Shown here piece by piece: positions 42,143 through 51,844 of a stretch of 64,000 nucleotides of DNA. Source of the DNA: IDS-8 sp964607425 (GTDB taxonomy: Bacteria; Pseudomonadota; Gammaproteobacteria; Steroidobacterales; Woeseiaceae); assembly GCA_964607425.1 (NCBI GenBank), contig CAZSKQ010000008.1, positions 1 to 64,000 on the forward strand, written 5' to 3'. Every line of letters starts with the position of its first letter. The stretch's first letter is position 1. The notes under the pieces are model-generated. The model had not been told where the DNA came from and did not search any database. It worked only from the letters and a program-made list of their open reading frames with translations. The translations under genes were made by a program, and so were the position numbers.

Positions 42143-45100
42143 TGCACCCGTTCGTCCACCTGCACCTGCACACGGAGTACTCGCTGGTCGACGGCACCGT
42201 GCGCATACCGGCACTCATGGCGCGCTGCGAGGAACTCGAGCAGCCGGCGGTTGCGCTGACCGACCAGGGCAACCTCTTCGGGCTGGTCAAGTTCTTCCAG
42301 AAGGCGCTCGCCCGCGGTATCAAGCCGATCATCGGGGTCGACCTGAAGATCGCCGACCCGGAAGACCCCGCACGTCCGGTCAGTCTCGTGCTGCTGTGCC
42401 AGAACCGCGACGGCTACCGCAACCTGTCCCGCCTGGTGACCCGCTCCTACCTCGAAGGCCAGCAGCGCGGCATCGCGATGGTGCAGCGCGAATGGCTGCA
42501 GGAGCCGGAGTGCCGCGGCCTTATCGCGCTGTCAGGTCCCGGGAGCGACGTGGGCCGCGCGCTGGTCAAAGGCCGGCCTGAGCTCGCGGATTCGCACCTG
42601 CGGCACTGGCAGGCGGTGTTCGACGGCCGTTATTACCTCGAGCTGACCCGCGCCGGCCGGCGCCACGACGAGGAACACCTGCAACAGGCGCTCACGCTGG
42701 CCGATGAGCGCGGGCTGCCGGTGGTCGCGACCAACGACGTGCGTTTCCTGGACAAGGATGATTTCGACGTGCACGAAGCGCGGGTCTGCATCCAGCAGGG
42801 CCGGAGCCTTGCGGACACGGATCGACCGCGGGAGTACAGCCGCGAGCAATACCTGAAGGACACCGCCGCCATGCGGGCGCTCTTCAGCGATGTGCCGGAG
42901 GCGCTCGAGAACGCAACGTTGATCGCGCGCCGCTGCAGCCTCGACCTGAAGCTCGGGCAGACGTTCCTGCCGGCCTTTCCCGTGCCGAAGGGCCGGACGA
43001 CGGAGGAGTACCTGCGGACGGAGGCGGAGGCCGGACTCGCGCGCGTGCTCGCGCGCCGCTCCGCGAAGCAGCCGGCCGAGACGGACGATGGCTCGGCGGC
43101 CTACCGGCGGCGCCTCGAAGAGGAACTCGCGGTCATCTGCGAGATGGGCTTCGCCGGCTATTTCCTGATCGTCGCGGACTTCATCCGCTGGGCGCGGGAA
43201 GAGAAGATCCCGGTCGGCCCGGGACGCGGCTCCGGCGCCGGTTCGCTGGTCGCCTACGTCCTCGGTATCACCGATCTCGATCCGCTGGAGCACGACCTCC
43301 TGTTCGAGCGCTTCCTGAATCCGGAACGGGTCTCGATGCCGGACTTCGACATCGATTTCTGCATGGAAGGCCGCGACCGCGTCATCGAATACGTAGCGGA
43401 GCGCTACGGGCGTGACCGCGTCTCGCAGATCATCACCTGCGGCACCATGGCGGCGAAAGCGGTGATCCGCGATGCCGGCCGCGTGCTTGGCCAGCCGTAC
43501 GGCTTCGTCGACCGGATCGCGAAGCAGGTGCCGTTCGAGGTCGGTATGACGCTCGACAAAGCGATGGAAACCGAGCCGGAGCTGGCCGCGATGTACCGCG
43601 ATGACGAGGAGGTCCGCTCCATTATCGATCTCGCGCGTTCCCTGGAGGGCCTGGTGCGGAACGCCGGCAAGCACGCCGGCGGCGTGGTTATCGCCCCGGC
43701 GCCGCTGACGGAGTTCACGCCGCTCTTCTGCGAAGAGGGCGGGGCACACGTCGTGACGCAGCTCGACAAGGACGACGTGGAGGCGGCGGGCCTCGTCAAG
43801 TTCGACTTCCTCGGCTTGAAGACGCTGACGATCATCGACTGGGCGGTCAAGATCGTAAACGCGCGGCAGCCGGATTCCCCGCTCGACATCAGTGCGATCC
43901 CGATGCACGACGAGAAGACCTTCGAGCTGCTGCGCGACTGCAACACTACCGCCGTGTTCCAGCTCGAATCGCGCGGTATGCGCGATCTGGTCAAGCGGCT
44001 GAGGCCGGACTGCTTCGACGACCTGGTCGCGCTCGTGGCCCTGTTCCGGCCCGGCCCGCTGCAGTCCGGGATGGTCGACGACTTCGTGACCCGCAAGCAC
44101 GACCTCAGCCATTCGGAAATCGATTACCTGCACCCCGATCTTGCGCCGGTGCTGAAGCCGACCTACGGCGTCATCCTGTACCAGGAGCAGGTGATGCAAA
44201 TCGCGCAGGTGCTCGCCGGCTACACCCTCGGCAGCGCCGATCTCCTGCGTCGCGCGATGGGCAAGAAAAAGCCGGAGGAGATGGCGAAGCAGCGCGAAGT
44301 GTTCGTGACAGGCGCCTGCGAGCGCGGGGTCCCGGAGCGCACCGCGACCCACATCTTCGACCTGATGGAGAAGTTCGCTGGCTACGGCTTCAACAAGTCG
44401 CATTCCGCGGCGTATGCGCTGCTCGCCTACCAGACGGCGTACCTGAAAGCGCATTATCCCGCGGCGTTCACGGCAGCGGGCATGAGCGCCGACCTCGACA
44501 ACACCGATCGGCTGGTGCTCCTCAAGGACGACTGCCGCGGCTTGAACCTCAAGCTCGAACCGCCCTCCATCAATCGCTCGGGCTACCAGTTCGACGTGCC
44601 CGACCCGAAGACCATCCTGTACGGCCTCGGCGCGATCAAGGGGGTAGGGCGCGGCGCGGTCGAAGCGATCGTGACCGAGCGGGAGCGCGGCGGCAGGTTT
44701 TCGAGCCTGGACGACCTCTGCCGGCGCGTCGACGTGGAAAAGCTCAACCGCCGCGCGCTGGAAGCCATGATCAAAGCCGGCGCGTTCGATGAGTTCGGGT
44801 TCAGCCGCCGGGCGCTCATGGAGCGGCTGCCGACAGCGCTGAAGCGCGCGGAGCAGCAGGCGCGTGCCGCGGAAGCCGGCCAGGACGACCTGTTTGGCCT
44901 CGGCGAGCCGGCGCCCGCGCCGCTGCTGGAGGAAGCGATTCCCGAGCTGCAGGAATGGAGCGATCGCGAACGTCTCGCGCACGAGAAAGATGCGCTGGGA
45001 CTGTACCTGACGGGGCATCCCTTCAATGCCGTCCGCCACGATGCCCGCTACTTCGTCGACGCAAAACTGGCCGATCTCGCATCCGAGCCCCCGCCGCCGT

Positions 45101-45645
45101 CCAACGGCGAGCGCCCGTTCGCACAAGCGCGCCGCGAGGTGACGATCGCCGGGCTGGTGATGGACGTCCGCAAGCGCGGCAACCGCGTCAGCGTTACCCT
45201 GGACGATGACAGCGGCCGGCTGGAGGTGAGTCTCTTCAACGAGGGTTTCCAGGAATTCAAACACCTGCTGGTCAAGGACGAGATCATCGTCGTCACCGGC
45301 ACCTTGCGCTACGACGATTTCATCGGGGGTTGGCAGGTGAACGCAAAAGAGGTCCAGCCGATCGACAAGGTGATCGAGGCGCGCGCCAGGCGCATGGTGC
45401 TGTCGCTGTTGCCGAACGGGCAGGGGCAGCGGGTGCTCACGTTACTGCACGACCTGCTCCTGCCGTATCGCGAGGGCAGTTGCGACGTCGCGGTCCAGTA
45501 CACCGGCCAGAGTGCAGCGGGGCGGCTGGATCTCGGCAAGGAATGGAGCGTCCGCCCCAGCCGCGAGCTGCGCGACAAGCTGACCGAGCTCCTCGGCAGG
45601 AACAGCGTGCGCCTCGTCTACGCACCGCCCCAAGAGCCCCTGTAG
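42142..45645 (+). CDS. dnaE: DNA polymerase III alpha subunit
   Basis: A 1167-residue C-family polymerase (E. coli 1160). The PHP domain starts FVHLHLHTEYSLVDG. The catalytic aspartates are in PDFDIDFCMEGRDR (~410), with GPGRGSGAGSLVAYVLGI before and LFRPGPLQSGM after, and a helix-hairpin-helix plus OB fold (VTIAGLVMDVRKRGNRVSVT) near the C-terminus. The PHP site keeps the first HxH, but TDQGN and TNDVRF replace two histidine ligands, so metal-dependent proofreading is unlikely. The GTG at 42142 gives the family N-terminus. The TAG stop is the TAG of a REP element's GTAG head. Confidence 0.97.
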   Translation: MHPFVHLHLHTEYSLVDGTVRIPALMARCEELEQPAVALTDQGNLFGLVKFFQKALARGIKPIIGVDLKIADPEDPARPVSLVLLCQNRDGYRNLSRLVTRSYLEGQQRGIAMVQREWLQEPECRGLIALSGPGSDVGRALVKGRPELADSHLRHWQAVFDGRYYLELTRAGRRHDEEHLQQALTLADERGLPVVATNDVRFLDKDDFDVHEARVCIQQGRSLADTDRPREYSREQYLKDTAAMRALFSDVPEALENATLIARRCSLDLKLGQTFLPAFPVPKGRTTEEYLRTEAEAGLARVLARRSAKQPAETDDGSAAYRRRLEEELAVICEMGFAGYFLIVADFIRWAREEKIPVGPGRGSGAGSLVAYVLGITDLDPLEHDLLFERFLNPERVSMPDFDIDFCMEGRDRVIEYVAERYGRDRVSQIITCGTMAAKAVIRDAGRVLGQPYGFVDRIAKQVPFEVGMTLDKAMETEPELAAMYRDDEEVRSIIDLARSLEGLVRNAGKHAGGVVIAPAPLTEFTPLFCEEGGAHVVTQLDKDDVEAAGLVKFDFLGLKTLTIIDWAVKIVNARQPDSPLDISAIPMHDEKTFELLRDCNTTAVFQLESRGMRDLVKRLRPDCFDDLVALVALFRPGPLQSGMVDDFVTRKHDLSHSEIDYLHPDLAPVLKPTYGVILYQEQVMQIAQVLAGYTLGSADLLRRAMGKKKPEEMAKQREVFVTGACERGVPERTATHIFDLMEKFAGYGFNKSHSAAYALLAYQTAYLKAHYPAAFTAAGMSADLDNTDRLVLLKDDCRGLNLKLEPPSINRSGYQFDVPDPKTILYGLGAIKGVGRGAVEAIVTERERGGRFSSLDDLCRRVDVEKLNRRALEAMIKAGAFDEFGFSRRALMERLPTALKRAEQQARAAEAGQDDLFGLGEPAPAPLLEEAIPELQEWSDRERLAHEKDALGLYLTGHPFNAVRHDARYFVDAKLADLASEPPPPSNGERPFAQARREVTIAGLVMDVRKRGNRVSVTLDDDSGRLEVSLFNEGFQEFKHLLVKDEIIVVTGTLRYDDFIGGWQVNAKEVQPIDKVIEARARRMVLSLLPNGQGQRVLTLLHDLLLPYREGSCDVAVQYTGQSAAGRLDLGKEWSVRPSRELRDKLTELLGRNSVRLVYAPPQEPL

Positions 45646-45741
45646 GAGCGCGCATTGCGCGCGATGCTACTTTTCTCCGCCTGGGCATCGTGCCCGATGC
45701 CACGTTTCTATGCCAAGGGACCGCGCGCAATGCGCGCCCCT
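45642..45741. repeat. REP pair at the dnaE 3' end
   Basis: GTAGGAGCGCGCATTGCGCG followed by CGATGC (45642-45667) and an inverted, diverged copy (45720-45741, CCGCGCGCAATGCGCGCCCC). The first copy begins one base before, and includes, the dnaE stop codon. It lies between dnaE and accA. Confidence 0.85.
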
Positions 45742-45836
45742 TCGGTCCTCCTTGTGACTCATGCATTGCGGCGCGCGTTTCAGCTTGTGTACAGTGGCCG
45801 GGCGCCGTCACGAGGCGGCAGCGATAAAGGACGCCA

Positions 45837-46793
45837 ATGGACCTGAAATTCCTCGATTTCGAACAGCCGATCGCGGAGCTGGAGGCCAAGATCGCCGAGC
45901 TGCGGATGGTCGGCGACGATTCCGAAGTCAATATCAGCGACGAAATCGCGAAGCTCAAGGGCAAGCTCGAAGGGTTGACCCGGGGTATTTTCTCGAAGCT
46001 CTCGCCATGGCAGGTCGCGCAGGTCGCCCGGCACCCGATGCGGCCCTATACGCTGGATTACCTCGAGGTGCTGGCGCCCGATTTCCAGGAACTGCACGGC
46101 GATCGCATGTACGCGGACGACCCGGCCATCGTCGCCGGCATCGGTCGCCTCGACGGGCGCGCGGTCATGTTCATCGGCCACCAGAAAGGCCGCGATACCA
46201 AGGAGCGCGTCCGCCGCAACTACGGCATGCCGAAGCCGGAAGGCTATCGCAAGGCGCAGCGCCTGATGCAGATGGCGGAGAAATATTCGCTGCCTATCGT
46301 GACGCTGATCGATACGCCGGGCGCGTATCCCGGTATCGGCGCCGAGGAACGCGGCCAGAGCGAGGCTATTGCGAAGAGCCTCTACATCATGGCGGGGCTC
46401 CGCACCCCGATCGTCAGCGTCGTGATCGGCGAAGGCGGTTCCGGCGGCGCGCTCGCCATCGGCGTTGCCGACCGCCTGCTCATGCTGCAGTACAGCATTT
46501 ATTCCGTGATCTCACCGGAAGGCTGCGCGTCCATTCTCTGGAAAAGCGCGGAGAAAGCCGAAGAGGCGGCCGAAGCAATGCGCATCACCGCCGCAAGCCT
46601 GAACGAATTCGGCCTTGTCGACGAAGTGCTGCCCGAGCCGCTGGGCGCCGCGCACCGCGATCCCAAGGCGATGGCGGAGGTACTCCGCAACGCGCTCCTG
46701 AAGCACCTCGACGATCTTGAACGCCTCGACCCCGGGGAGCTCCTGCAGCAGCGCCAGGCAAAAATCGGCTCGTTCGGCCGCTACAAGGAATAG
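45837..46793 (+). CDS. accA: Acetyl-CoA carboxylase carboxyltransferase alpha subunit
   Basis: A 318-residue crotonase-fold subunit (E. coli 319), starting MDLKFLDFEQPIAELEAKI with a coiled-coil N-terminus. It has GHQKGRDTKERVRRNYGM, IDTPGAYPGIGAEERGQSEA and GEGGSGGALAIGVADRL. With AccD it transfers CO2 from biotin to acetyl-CoA. It follows dnaE, the E. coli order. Confidence 0.97.
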   Translation: MDLKFLDFEQPIAELEAKIAELRMVGDDSEVNISDEIAKLKGKLEGLTRGIFSKLSPWQVAQVARHPMRPYTLDYLEVLAPDFQELHGDRMYADDPAIVAGIGRLDGRAVMFIGHQKGRDTKERVRRNYGMPKPEGYRKAQRLMQMAEKYSLPIVTLIDTPGAYPGIGAEERGQSEAIAKSLYIMAGLRTPIVSVVIGEGGSGGALAIGVADRLLMLQYSIYSVISPEGCASILWKSAEKAEEAAEAMRITAASLNEFGLVDEVLPEPLGAAHRDPKAMAEVLRNALLKHLDDLERLDPGELLQQRQAKIGSFGRYKE

Positions 46794-46852
46794 CTCCCTC
46801 CCTGCTCCCGCGGGCAAGCGGCCACAAAAAGACGTTACTCTCGCCGGCCGGC

Positions 46853-47329
46853 TCAGGAAAGAACAGCGGGCTTCCTGATCATCAGCCAGAAAATCGCGAG
46901 CACGCCCGCGAACGCCGGGAAGCCGAACGCGAACCACCACCAGAAGAGCGTGTGATACTGCCGCGGCAGCGGCGCACTTGCCGTGACCGCTTCCAGCGCC
47001 AGGTTGCGCATCCGGACCTGCATCCACACCACCGGCAGCCAGAAGGCGCCGACGAAGACGTAGAGCAGGAGCGACAGCAGTATCCAACCCTCGAAGAGCG
47101 GATACCCGCGGATCATTGCAAGCGCCACACCCGTAACCGGCTGCAACACCACGGCGGTCGCCGTGAAGAGATAATCCGCCACGACCACGATGCGCGAGAC
47201 GCCGGCTATCGTGCCGACGTCGCCCGTCAGGTGCGCGCGCAGCATGAAAAAGGCAATCCCGGCCCCGGTTCCGAGGAGCACGGACGCACCGATCACGTGC
47301 ACGTACTTCAGCAGGAAGTACGCCGTCAC
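46853..47329 (-). CDS. DUF2269-type integral membrane protein
   Basis: A 158-residue protein with four hydrophobic segments starting VTAYFLLKYVHVIGASVLLG. The KYVHVIGA stretch and WWWFAFGFPAFAGVLAIFW near the end are typical of the DUF2269 family, which has no established function. GTG start at 47329 overlaps the stop of the SDR-DoxX gene by 4 nt, so it is the third gene of a coupled redox operon. A heme or quinone role is possible, but no ligand motif beyond a few histidines is seen. Confidence 0.8.
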   Translation of the reverse strand: MTAYFLLKYVHVIGASVLLGTGAGIAFFMLRAHLTGDVGTIAGVSRIVVVADYLFTATAVVLQPVTGVALAMIRGYPLFEGWILLSLLLYVFVGAFWLPVVWMQVRMRNLALEAVTASAPLPRQYHTLFWWWFAFGFPAFAGVLAIFWLMIRKPAVLS

Positions 47330-48615
47330 CGCTCGTCCAGGATCATGAGGGCAACGATGTTCAGCGCGAGGATCGGCCAGATCTTCATCATCGGCCCCAG
47401 CGGATCCCGCCATAACTCGGGCAGCAGCAAGGTGCCGGTCACCATGTAGAAGATCGACAGCGCGATGCCGCCGTACAGCGCGCGCCGCGCGGTGGGGCGG
47501 TAGAGCATGCCGGCGCCGACGAGGATGTCCGCCAGCGCGCCGGCGACTACCCCGGGCGCGGCGAGGGCCGGCAGGCCGGAGGCGACCAGCAGCTCCGTGC
47601 CGATATCGAAGCCGGGACCGAGCGACACGACCCCGGTGCCGAGCCAGAACAGTCCCAGCACGATGAAGATGACCGGCTTCATGAAATAAAGCCGCGCGAA
47701 CCAGCGTTCCTGCGGCGAGGCCGGGCGGGTAGCGAGCGCGTGCGCAAGCGTTGCCGGCGCAATGCCGGTGAGTTCCTGCCAGCGGCCGGGGTCCCCCACC
47801 GCTCCCCGCACGATTTCCCGCTGCGCGTTGCGGCGCAGTGCCGGGCGCCAGCCGAGGCGGCCGGCAAAATCGCCGGCACGATACAAAAGCCTCGAGAGCC
47901 ATCCCGGCAGATGCAGGTGCCGGGCCGGGCGCCAGCCCAGCCAGCGACGGTACGCCGCGACGACGTCCGCGAACGCCAGCCGCTCCGGGCCCGCCACTTC
48001 CATCGCCACCTTGCCGGGAGCGGCCCGGCGGAGAAAGAACATGATCGTCCACGTAAGGTCGTCGAGCTCTACGACCTGCAGCGGCCCGGTACCGGGCATG
48101 AGCGGCAGCACCGGCAGCGCCGCCAGGCCGCGGAGCAGCGCCCCCGCGCCCGATGCGCCGCTACCCAGCACGACCGAGGGCCTGAGCACCACCCAATCGA
48201 GGTCCGCCGCCATCAAGGCGGCGTCGCCGGCCGCCTTGCTTTCCGAAAACTCAGACAGTGCGCCGCGATCGACGCCGATCGCGGACAGGTGGATGAAGCG
48301 CCGGATCCGGCGCTCAACGCAGGCCTCGGCGAGCGCGGCGATGGCGGTGCAATGGACGTCCTGTGGCGATTGCAGCGGACCGGACTGGAGCACACCCGCG
48401 CAGTTCACGACCGCGTCGATGCCGTCGAGGTGCGGTTCCCAGTCGGAGAGATCGGTCGCACGGGCGATGTCGATCTCGACGACGTCCTCGACCCCCGCCG
48501 GCCGCGTGCCGCTGCCCGGGCGGATCGCCGCGACCACCGCGTGACCTTCCGCAATTGCCCTCGCGCACACTGCCGAACCGATCAGCCCGGTGGCGCCGAG
48601 GACCAGGACTCTCAC
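47326..48615 (-). CDS. SDR-family NAD(P)-binding protein fused to a DoxX-like membrane domain
   Basis: About 429 residues. Residues 1-290 form an atypical SDR/NmrA-like Rossmann domain (VLVLGATGLIGSAV; VNCAGVLQSGP; FIHLSAIGVDRGALSEFSES) lacking a clear YxxxK active site. Residues ~300-429 hold four membrane helices of a DoxX-like domain (FMKPVIFIVLGLFWLGTGV, ADILVGAGMLYRP, MILDER). Such SDR-DoxX proteins are annotated in many proteobacteria without assigned substrate. GTG start overlaps the upstream gene's stop by 4 nt, and its own stop overlaps the next gene's GTG. The layout suggests a membrane-attached reductase working with its neighbours. Confidence 0.82.
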   Translation of the reverse strand: MRVLVLGATGLIGSAVCARAIAEGHAVVAAIRPGSGTRPAGVEDVVEIDIARATDLSDWEPHLDGIDAVVNCAGVLQSGPLQSPQDVHCTAIAALAEACVERRIRRFIHLSAIGVDRGALSEFSESKAAGDAALMAADLDWVVLRPSVVLGSGASGAGALLRGLAALPVLPLMPGTGPLQVVELDDLTWTIMFFLRRAAPGKVAMEVAGPERLAFADVVAAYRRWLGWRPARHLHLPGWLSRLLYRAGDFAGRLGWRPALRRNAQREIVRGAVGDPGRWQELTGIAPATLAHALATRPASPQERWFARLYFMKPVIFIVLGLFWLGTGVVSLGPGFDIGTELLVASGLPALAAPGVVAGALADILVGAGMLYRPTARRALYGGIALSIFYMVTGTLLLPELWRDPLGPMMKIWPILALNIVALMILDER

Positions 48616-50189
48616 GGGCGGCGGACCGCCCTGTCGCGTTCTGCCTGCGGCGGTGGCGGATCGGGCCGCGGCGGCTTGCGCTCGAGCGGCTGCAGCGCCG
48701 GCCCGCTCAGCACCTGGCCGTTCGTATCGAAGCGCGAGCCGTGGCAGGGGCAGTCCCAGGTCCGGTCGACCGCGTTCCACCCGACGATGCAGCCGAGGTG
48801 CGTGCAGACGGCGGACAGTGCCTGCCCGATCTCCTCGCCGTCCTTGATAATCGCGAGCTGCTCGCCGTCGCGCTCGATGATGCCGCCTTCGCCGTCCGCT
48901 ATGTCGCCCAGCGATTGGACCTGGCGCCGGAACAGGCGGTCGCCCGCCAGCCGCGCGCCGGCTTTCACGTTCTCCGTCACGAAGTCGGCCCCGCCCGCGA
49001 GCGGGCGCACGCGCGCGGCATCGAACACCTCTGCGTCCTCGTTCTCGACGCCGAGCACCTTGTCCGCGATGATCCCCGCCGCCGCGGTCCCCTGCGTGAT
49101 GCCCCAGGCGTTGAAGCCGACGGCCACGTGCAGGTTCGGTTTCGATGAGGCGACCGGTCCGATGAACGGCAGCTCATCCATCGGGCGGAAATCTTCGTTC
49201 ACCCACAGGTGTGACGGCCGCTCGATGCCGAACGCCCGGCGCAGGAATTCCCGCAGGTCGTCGAGCCTGGCCTCGAGTTCTTCCGCCACGCCGGTCTTGT
49301 ACTCGCCGCCGACGGCGATGATGTAGCGGCGGCCGTCCCGTTCCGCCGTGCGGAAGGAATGCGTGGGCGAGCCGCTGCTGATGTACATGCCTTCGAATCG
49401 CGCCCTGTCCGGCAGCGCCGCCGCCGCCATCGGATGGGCAACGGGGAAGTTCTTCGCGAAATACAGGCCGTCGCCGATCACGGGCATCTGTGTCGCGACG
49501 ATCACGTCACGGGCGGTCACAGTTACGTCGCCCGCGCATAGCCGACAGGGTTCGCCCTGTTCGATTGCGGTGACGCGGGTGTTCTCGAACAGCCTCCCTT
49601 TGTCGGCGACCGCGGCGGCGAGGCCCGTGAGGTAACGATACGGGTCGAACTGCGACTGGTCATCGAAGCGCAGCGCACCGGCAACGGGAAACGGCAAATC
49701 GATATCCCGCACGAAGGAAGCGGGCAGTCCGAGGCTGGCCGCCGCCTCCGCCTCCTCACGCAGTGCGGCGACCTGTTCTTCCCGTTCCGCGAAGACGAAC
49801 GCCGGCAGGATATCCAGGCGGCAGTCCAGGCCGAGGGAATCGCACAAATTGCGAATGCGGCCGATCGCCCGCTCGTTGGCGGCTGCGTAGCGGCGCGCGC
49901 TGCTTTGGCCGATGCTGCCGATGAGGTCCTTGTAGCGTTTGCCGTGCTGCGAGGTGACCTTGGCTGTTGAGCGTCCGGTTGCCCCGCGCCCGACGCGGCG
50001 CGCCTCGAACACGGCAACCTTGCGTCCGGCGGCGAGCAGGAGGCAGGCGGCGGTGAGGCCGACGATCCCCGCGCCGGCGATCGCGACATCGACTTCGAGG
50101 TCGCCCTCGGGCGGGGGATAAGCCGCGCTATCCTGCCCGGCGGGGAACCAGAAAGGCTCGCGTTGTTCGAAAGCAGCGGAATTCGTCAT
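48612..50189 (-). CDS. FAD-dependent oxidoreductase with C-terminal Rieske [2Fe-2S] domain
   Basis: A 525-residue protein. The N-terminal DAO-fold domain has the ADP-binding VAIAGAGIVGLTAACLL (about residue 35) and the family GRGATGRSTAKVTSQHG stretch. The C-terminal Rieske domain has CTHLGCIVGW (Cys462, His464) and WDCPCHGSRFD (Cys480, His483), followed by a proline-rich basic tail. This DadA-Rieske architecture is widespread, and the substrate is unknown. The ATG at 50189 begins MTNSAAFEQREPFW, and longer starts lack homology-like sequence. It heads the three-gene operon with the SDR-DoxX and DUF2269 genes. Confidence 0.88.
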   Translation of the reverse strand: MTNSAAFEQREPFWFPAGQDSAAYPPPEGDLEVDVAIAGAGIVGLTAACLLLAAGRKVAVFEARRVGRGATGRSTAKVTSQHGKRYKDLIGSIGQSSARRYAAANERAIGRIRNLCDSLGLDCRLDILPAFVFAEREEQVAALREEAEAAASLGLPASFVRDIDLPFPVAGALRFDDQSQFDPYRYLTGLAAAVADKGRLFENTRVTAIEQGEPCRLCAGDVTVTARDVIVATQMPVIGDGLYFAKNFPVAHPMAAAALPDRARFEGMYISSGSPTHSFRTAERDGRRYIIAVGGEYKTGVAEELEARLDDLREFLRRAFGIERPSHLWVNEDFRPMDELPFIGPVASSKPNLHVAVGFNAWGITQGTAAAGIIADKVLGVENEDAEVFDAARVRPLAGGADFVTENVKAGARLAGDRLFRRQVQSLGDIADGEGGIIERDGEQLAIIKDGEEIGQALSAVCTHLGCIVGWNAVDRTWDCPCHGSRFDTNGQVLSGPALQPLERKPPRPDPPPPQAERDRAVRRP

Positions 50190-50339
50190 GCGTGAGATCC
50201 TCGAGGCTCGTAGCGACAGGGATCCCGCGGTGCGCTGCAAGATGCGTGATTCCCCCGGGTATTCGTGTCGACAAGGTAACCGGCGCGTTGCAAGATGCAG
50301 CAATTTTCATGCCATGGAAGGCAGCGCTGGGGAGGCAGG

Positions 50340-51677
50340 GTGACACCGGACGATCTGATGCAGCGGCTGGAGCAGCTCGAGGGGGGCCGACAGCCGGCGC
50401 GCTACCTCGTCGCCTTCAGCGGCGGACTGGACTCCACGGTGCTGCTGCACGCCCTGTGCCGGGCGAACGCGGGGCGGGGCCCGATCATCGTGGCCGTTCA
50501 CGTCAACCACGGACTGCAGCCGGACGCGGCACGCTGGGAGTGGCATTGCGCCGAGTTCGCCGAGCGCCTCGGCGTGCTGTACGAGTCGCGCTCCATCGAG
50601 ATCGCGCCGTTCGACCGCCGCGGCCTGGAGGCCGCCGCGCGCGAGCAGCGATACGGGGTGCTGGCGGCGCTCGTGCAGCCGGGAGATCACGTCCTCACCG
50701 CCCACCACGAGGAGGACCAGGCGGAAACGCTGCTCCTGAACCTCATGCGCGGCAGCGGTTCCGCCGGGCTGGCCGGCATCGGCCCGGTGCAGCCTTTCGG
50801 CGAAGGGTTGCTGCTGCGGCCGCTGCTCGGGGTGCCGCGCCGGGAGCTCGAAGGGTACGCGGCGGCGCATGCGCTCGCCTGGTGCGAGGATCCCTCGAAC
50901 ATCGACACCCGTTTCGATCGCAATTTTTTGCGGCGGGAGATCCTGCCGGCGCTCCGCCGCCGCTGGCCCGCCGTGTCCGCGCGGCTCGCCCGCAGCGCCG
51001 AGCTGCTGGCGGAGGCGAACGCGCTGCAGGCCGAGCTCGCGGCGCTCGACCTGGCCGCGCTCGGCGGCGATCCGGCGCGCCTCGACAGCGACGCGCTGCG
51101 GCGCCTGTCGCCCGCGCGCCAGAAGAACGTGCTGCGCTACGCCATCCGCCGGCTGGGGCTGCCGGCGGCGCCGGCGACCCGGCTGAAGCAGGCGGTGCGG
51201 GAGCTGCTGCCGGCACGCCCCGACGCGCAGCCGCTCGTACGCTGGCCGGGCGGGGAGCTCCGTCGCCATCGCCGCACGTTGTACATCCTGCCGCCCGTCG
51301 CGTACGAATTGCCCGCCGAAAGCCTGGTGCTGCCCGCCGACGGCCGGCCGCTGCCGCTGGGCGGTGCGCTCGGCAGCCTGCGGCTCGAGCGCGCGGGGAC
51401 GGAGACGGATGGTATCGACCCGCAGCTCGTCGGCGACGGATTGCAGGTGCGGTTTCGCGCCGGCGGTGAAGTGCTGCGCCCCGCCGGCCGCGCGCACACG
51501 CAGCGCGTAAAGAAGCTGCTGCAGGAGCGCGGAGTGGTGCCGTGGATGCGGGAATTCGTGCCGCTCGTGTACGCGGGCGGGAAGCTCGTCGCGGTGGCCG
51601 ATTTGTGGGTGGCGGAGGGAGCGCTGCGCCCCGGAGGTTACGTGGTGCGCTGGAGCGGCAGGCCGGCGCTTTTTTAG
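50340..51677 (+). CDS. tilS: tRNA(Ile)-lysidine synthase
   Basis: A 445-residue PP-loop enzyme with the SGGLDS motif (27-32), HVNHGLQPDA, the AHHEEDQAETLLLNLMRGSG segment and a C-terminal TilS domain (GEVLRPAGRAHTQRVKKLLQE). It converts C34 of the AUA-decoding tRNA to lysidine. The GTG at 50340 sits after GGGGAGG and gives a family-like N-terminus; an upstream ATG at 50313 is out of frame with this. accA-tilS is the usual pairing; here the redox operon separates them. Confidence 0.94.
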   Translation: MTPDDLMQRLEQLEGGRQPARYLVAFSGGLDSTVLLHALCRANAGRGPIIVAVHVNHGLQPDAARWEWHCAEFAERLGVLYESRSIEIAPFDRRGLEAAAREQRYGVLAALVQPGDHVLTAHHEEDQAETLLLNLMRGSGSAGLAGIGPVQPFGEGLLLRPLLGVPRRELEGYAAAHALAWCEDPSNIDTRFDRNFLRREILPALRRRWPAVSARLARSAELLAEANALQAELAALDLAALGGDPARLDSDALRRLSPARQKNVLRYAIRRLGLPAAPATRLKQAVRELLPARPDAQPLVRWPGGELRRHRRTLYILPPVAYELPAESLVLPADGRPLPLGGALGSLRLERAGTETDGIDPQLVGDGLQVRFRAGGEVLRPAGRAHTQRVKKLLQERGVVPWMREFVPLVYAGGKLVAVADLWVAEGALRPGGYVVRWSGRPALF

Positions 51678-51776
51678 CATGCTTGTCGCCGGTCGGGCGA
51701 GGTCTCGGGGGTGCACAATTCCCGCGGGAGCCCGTCTAACGGGGGGGCGACAGCGGTGGCCGTTACCAGCATCGCA

Positions 51777-51805
51777 TTGTTTGTGCAGGGTCGATCTGAT
51801 AACTT
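51777..51805 (+). promoter_or_regulatory. Candidate pyrG promoter
   Basis: TTGTTT (51777-51782) and TAACTT (51800-51805) with a 17-nt spacer and an extended -10 (TG at 51797-51798). Transcription from here would begin just before the hairpin-terminator structure that precedes pyrG. Confidence 0.4.
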
Positions 51806-51844
51806 GTAACGCCGTCTTTCATTCAATCGACGGGACCGTCAACG

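Noticed and set aside
42532..45264. 910-codon minus-strand open frame
   Set aside because: Antisense shadow of dnaE, which has clear polymerase motifs on the plus strand.
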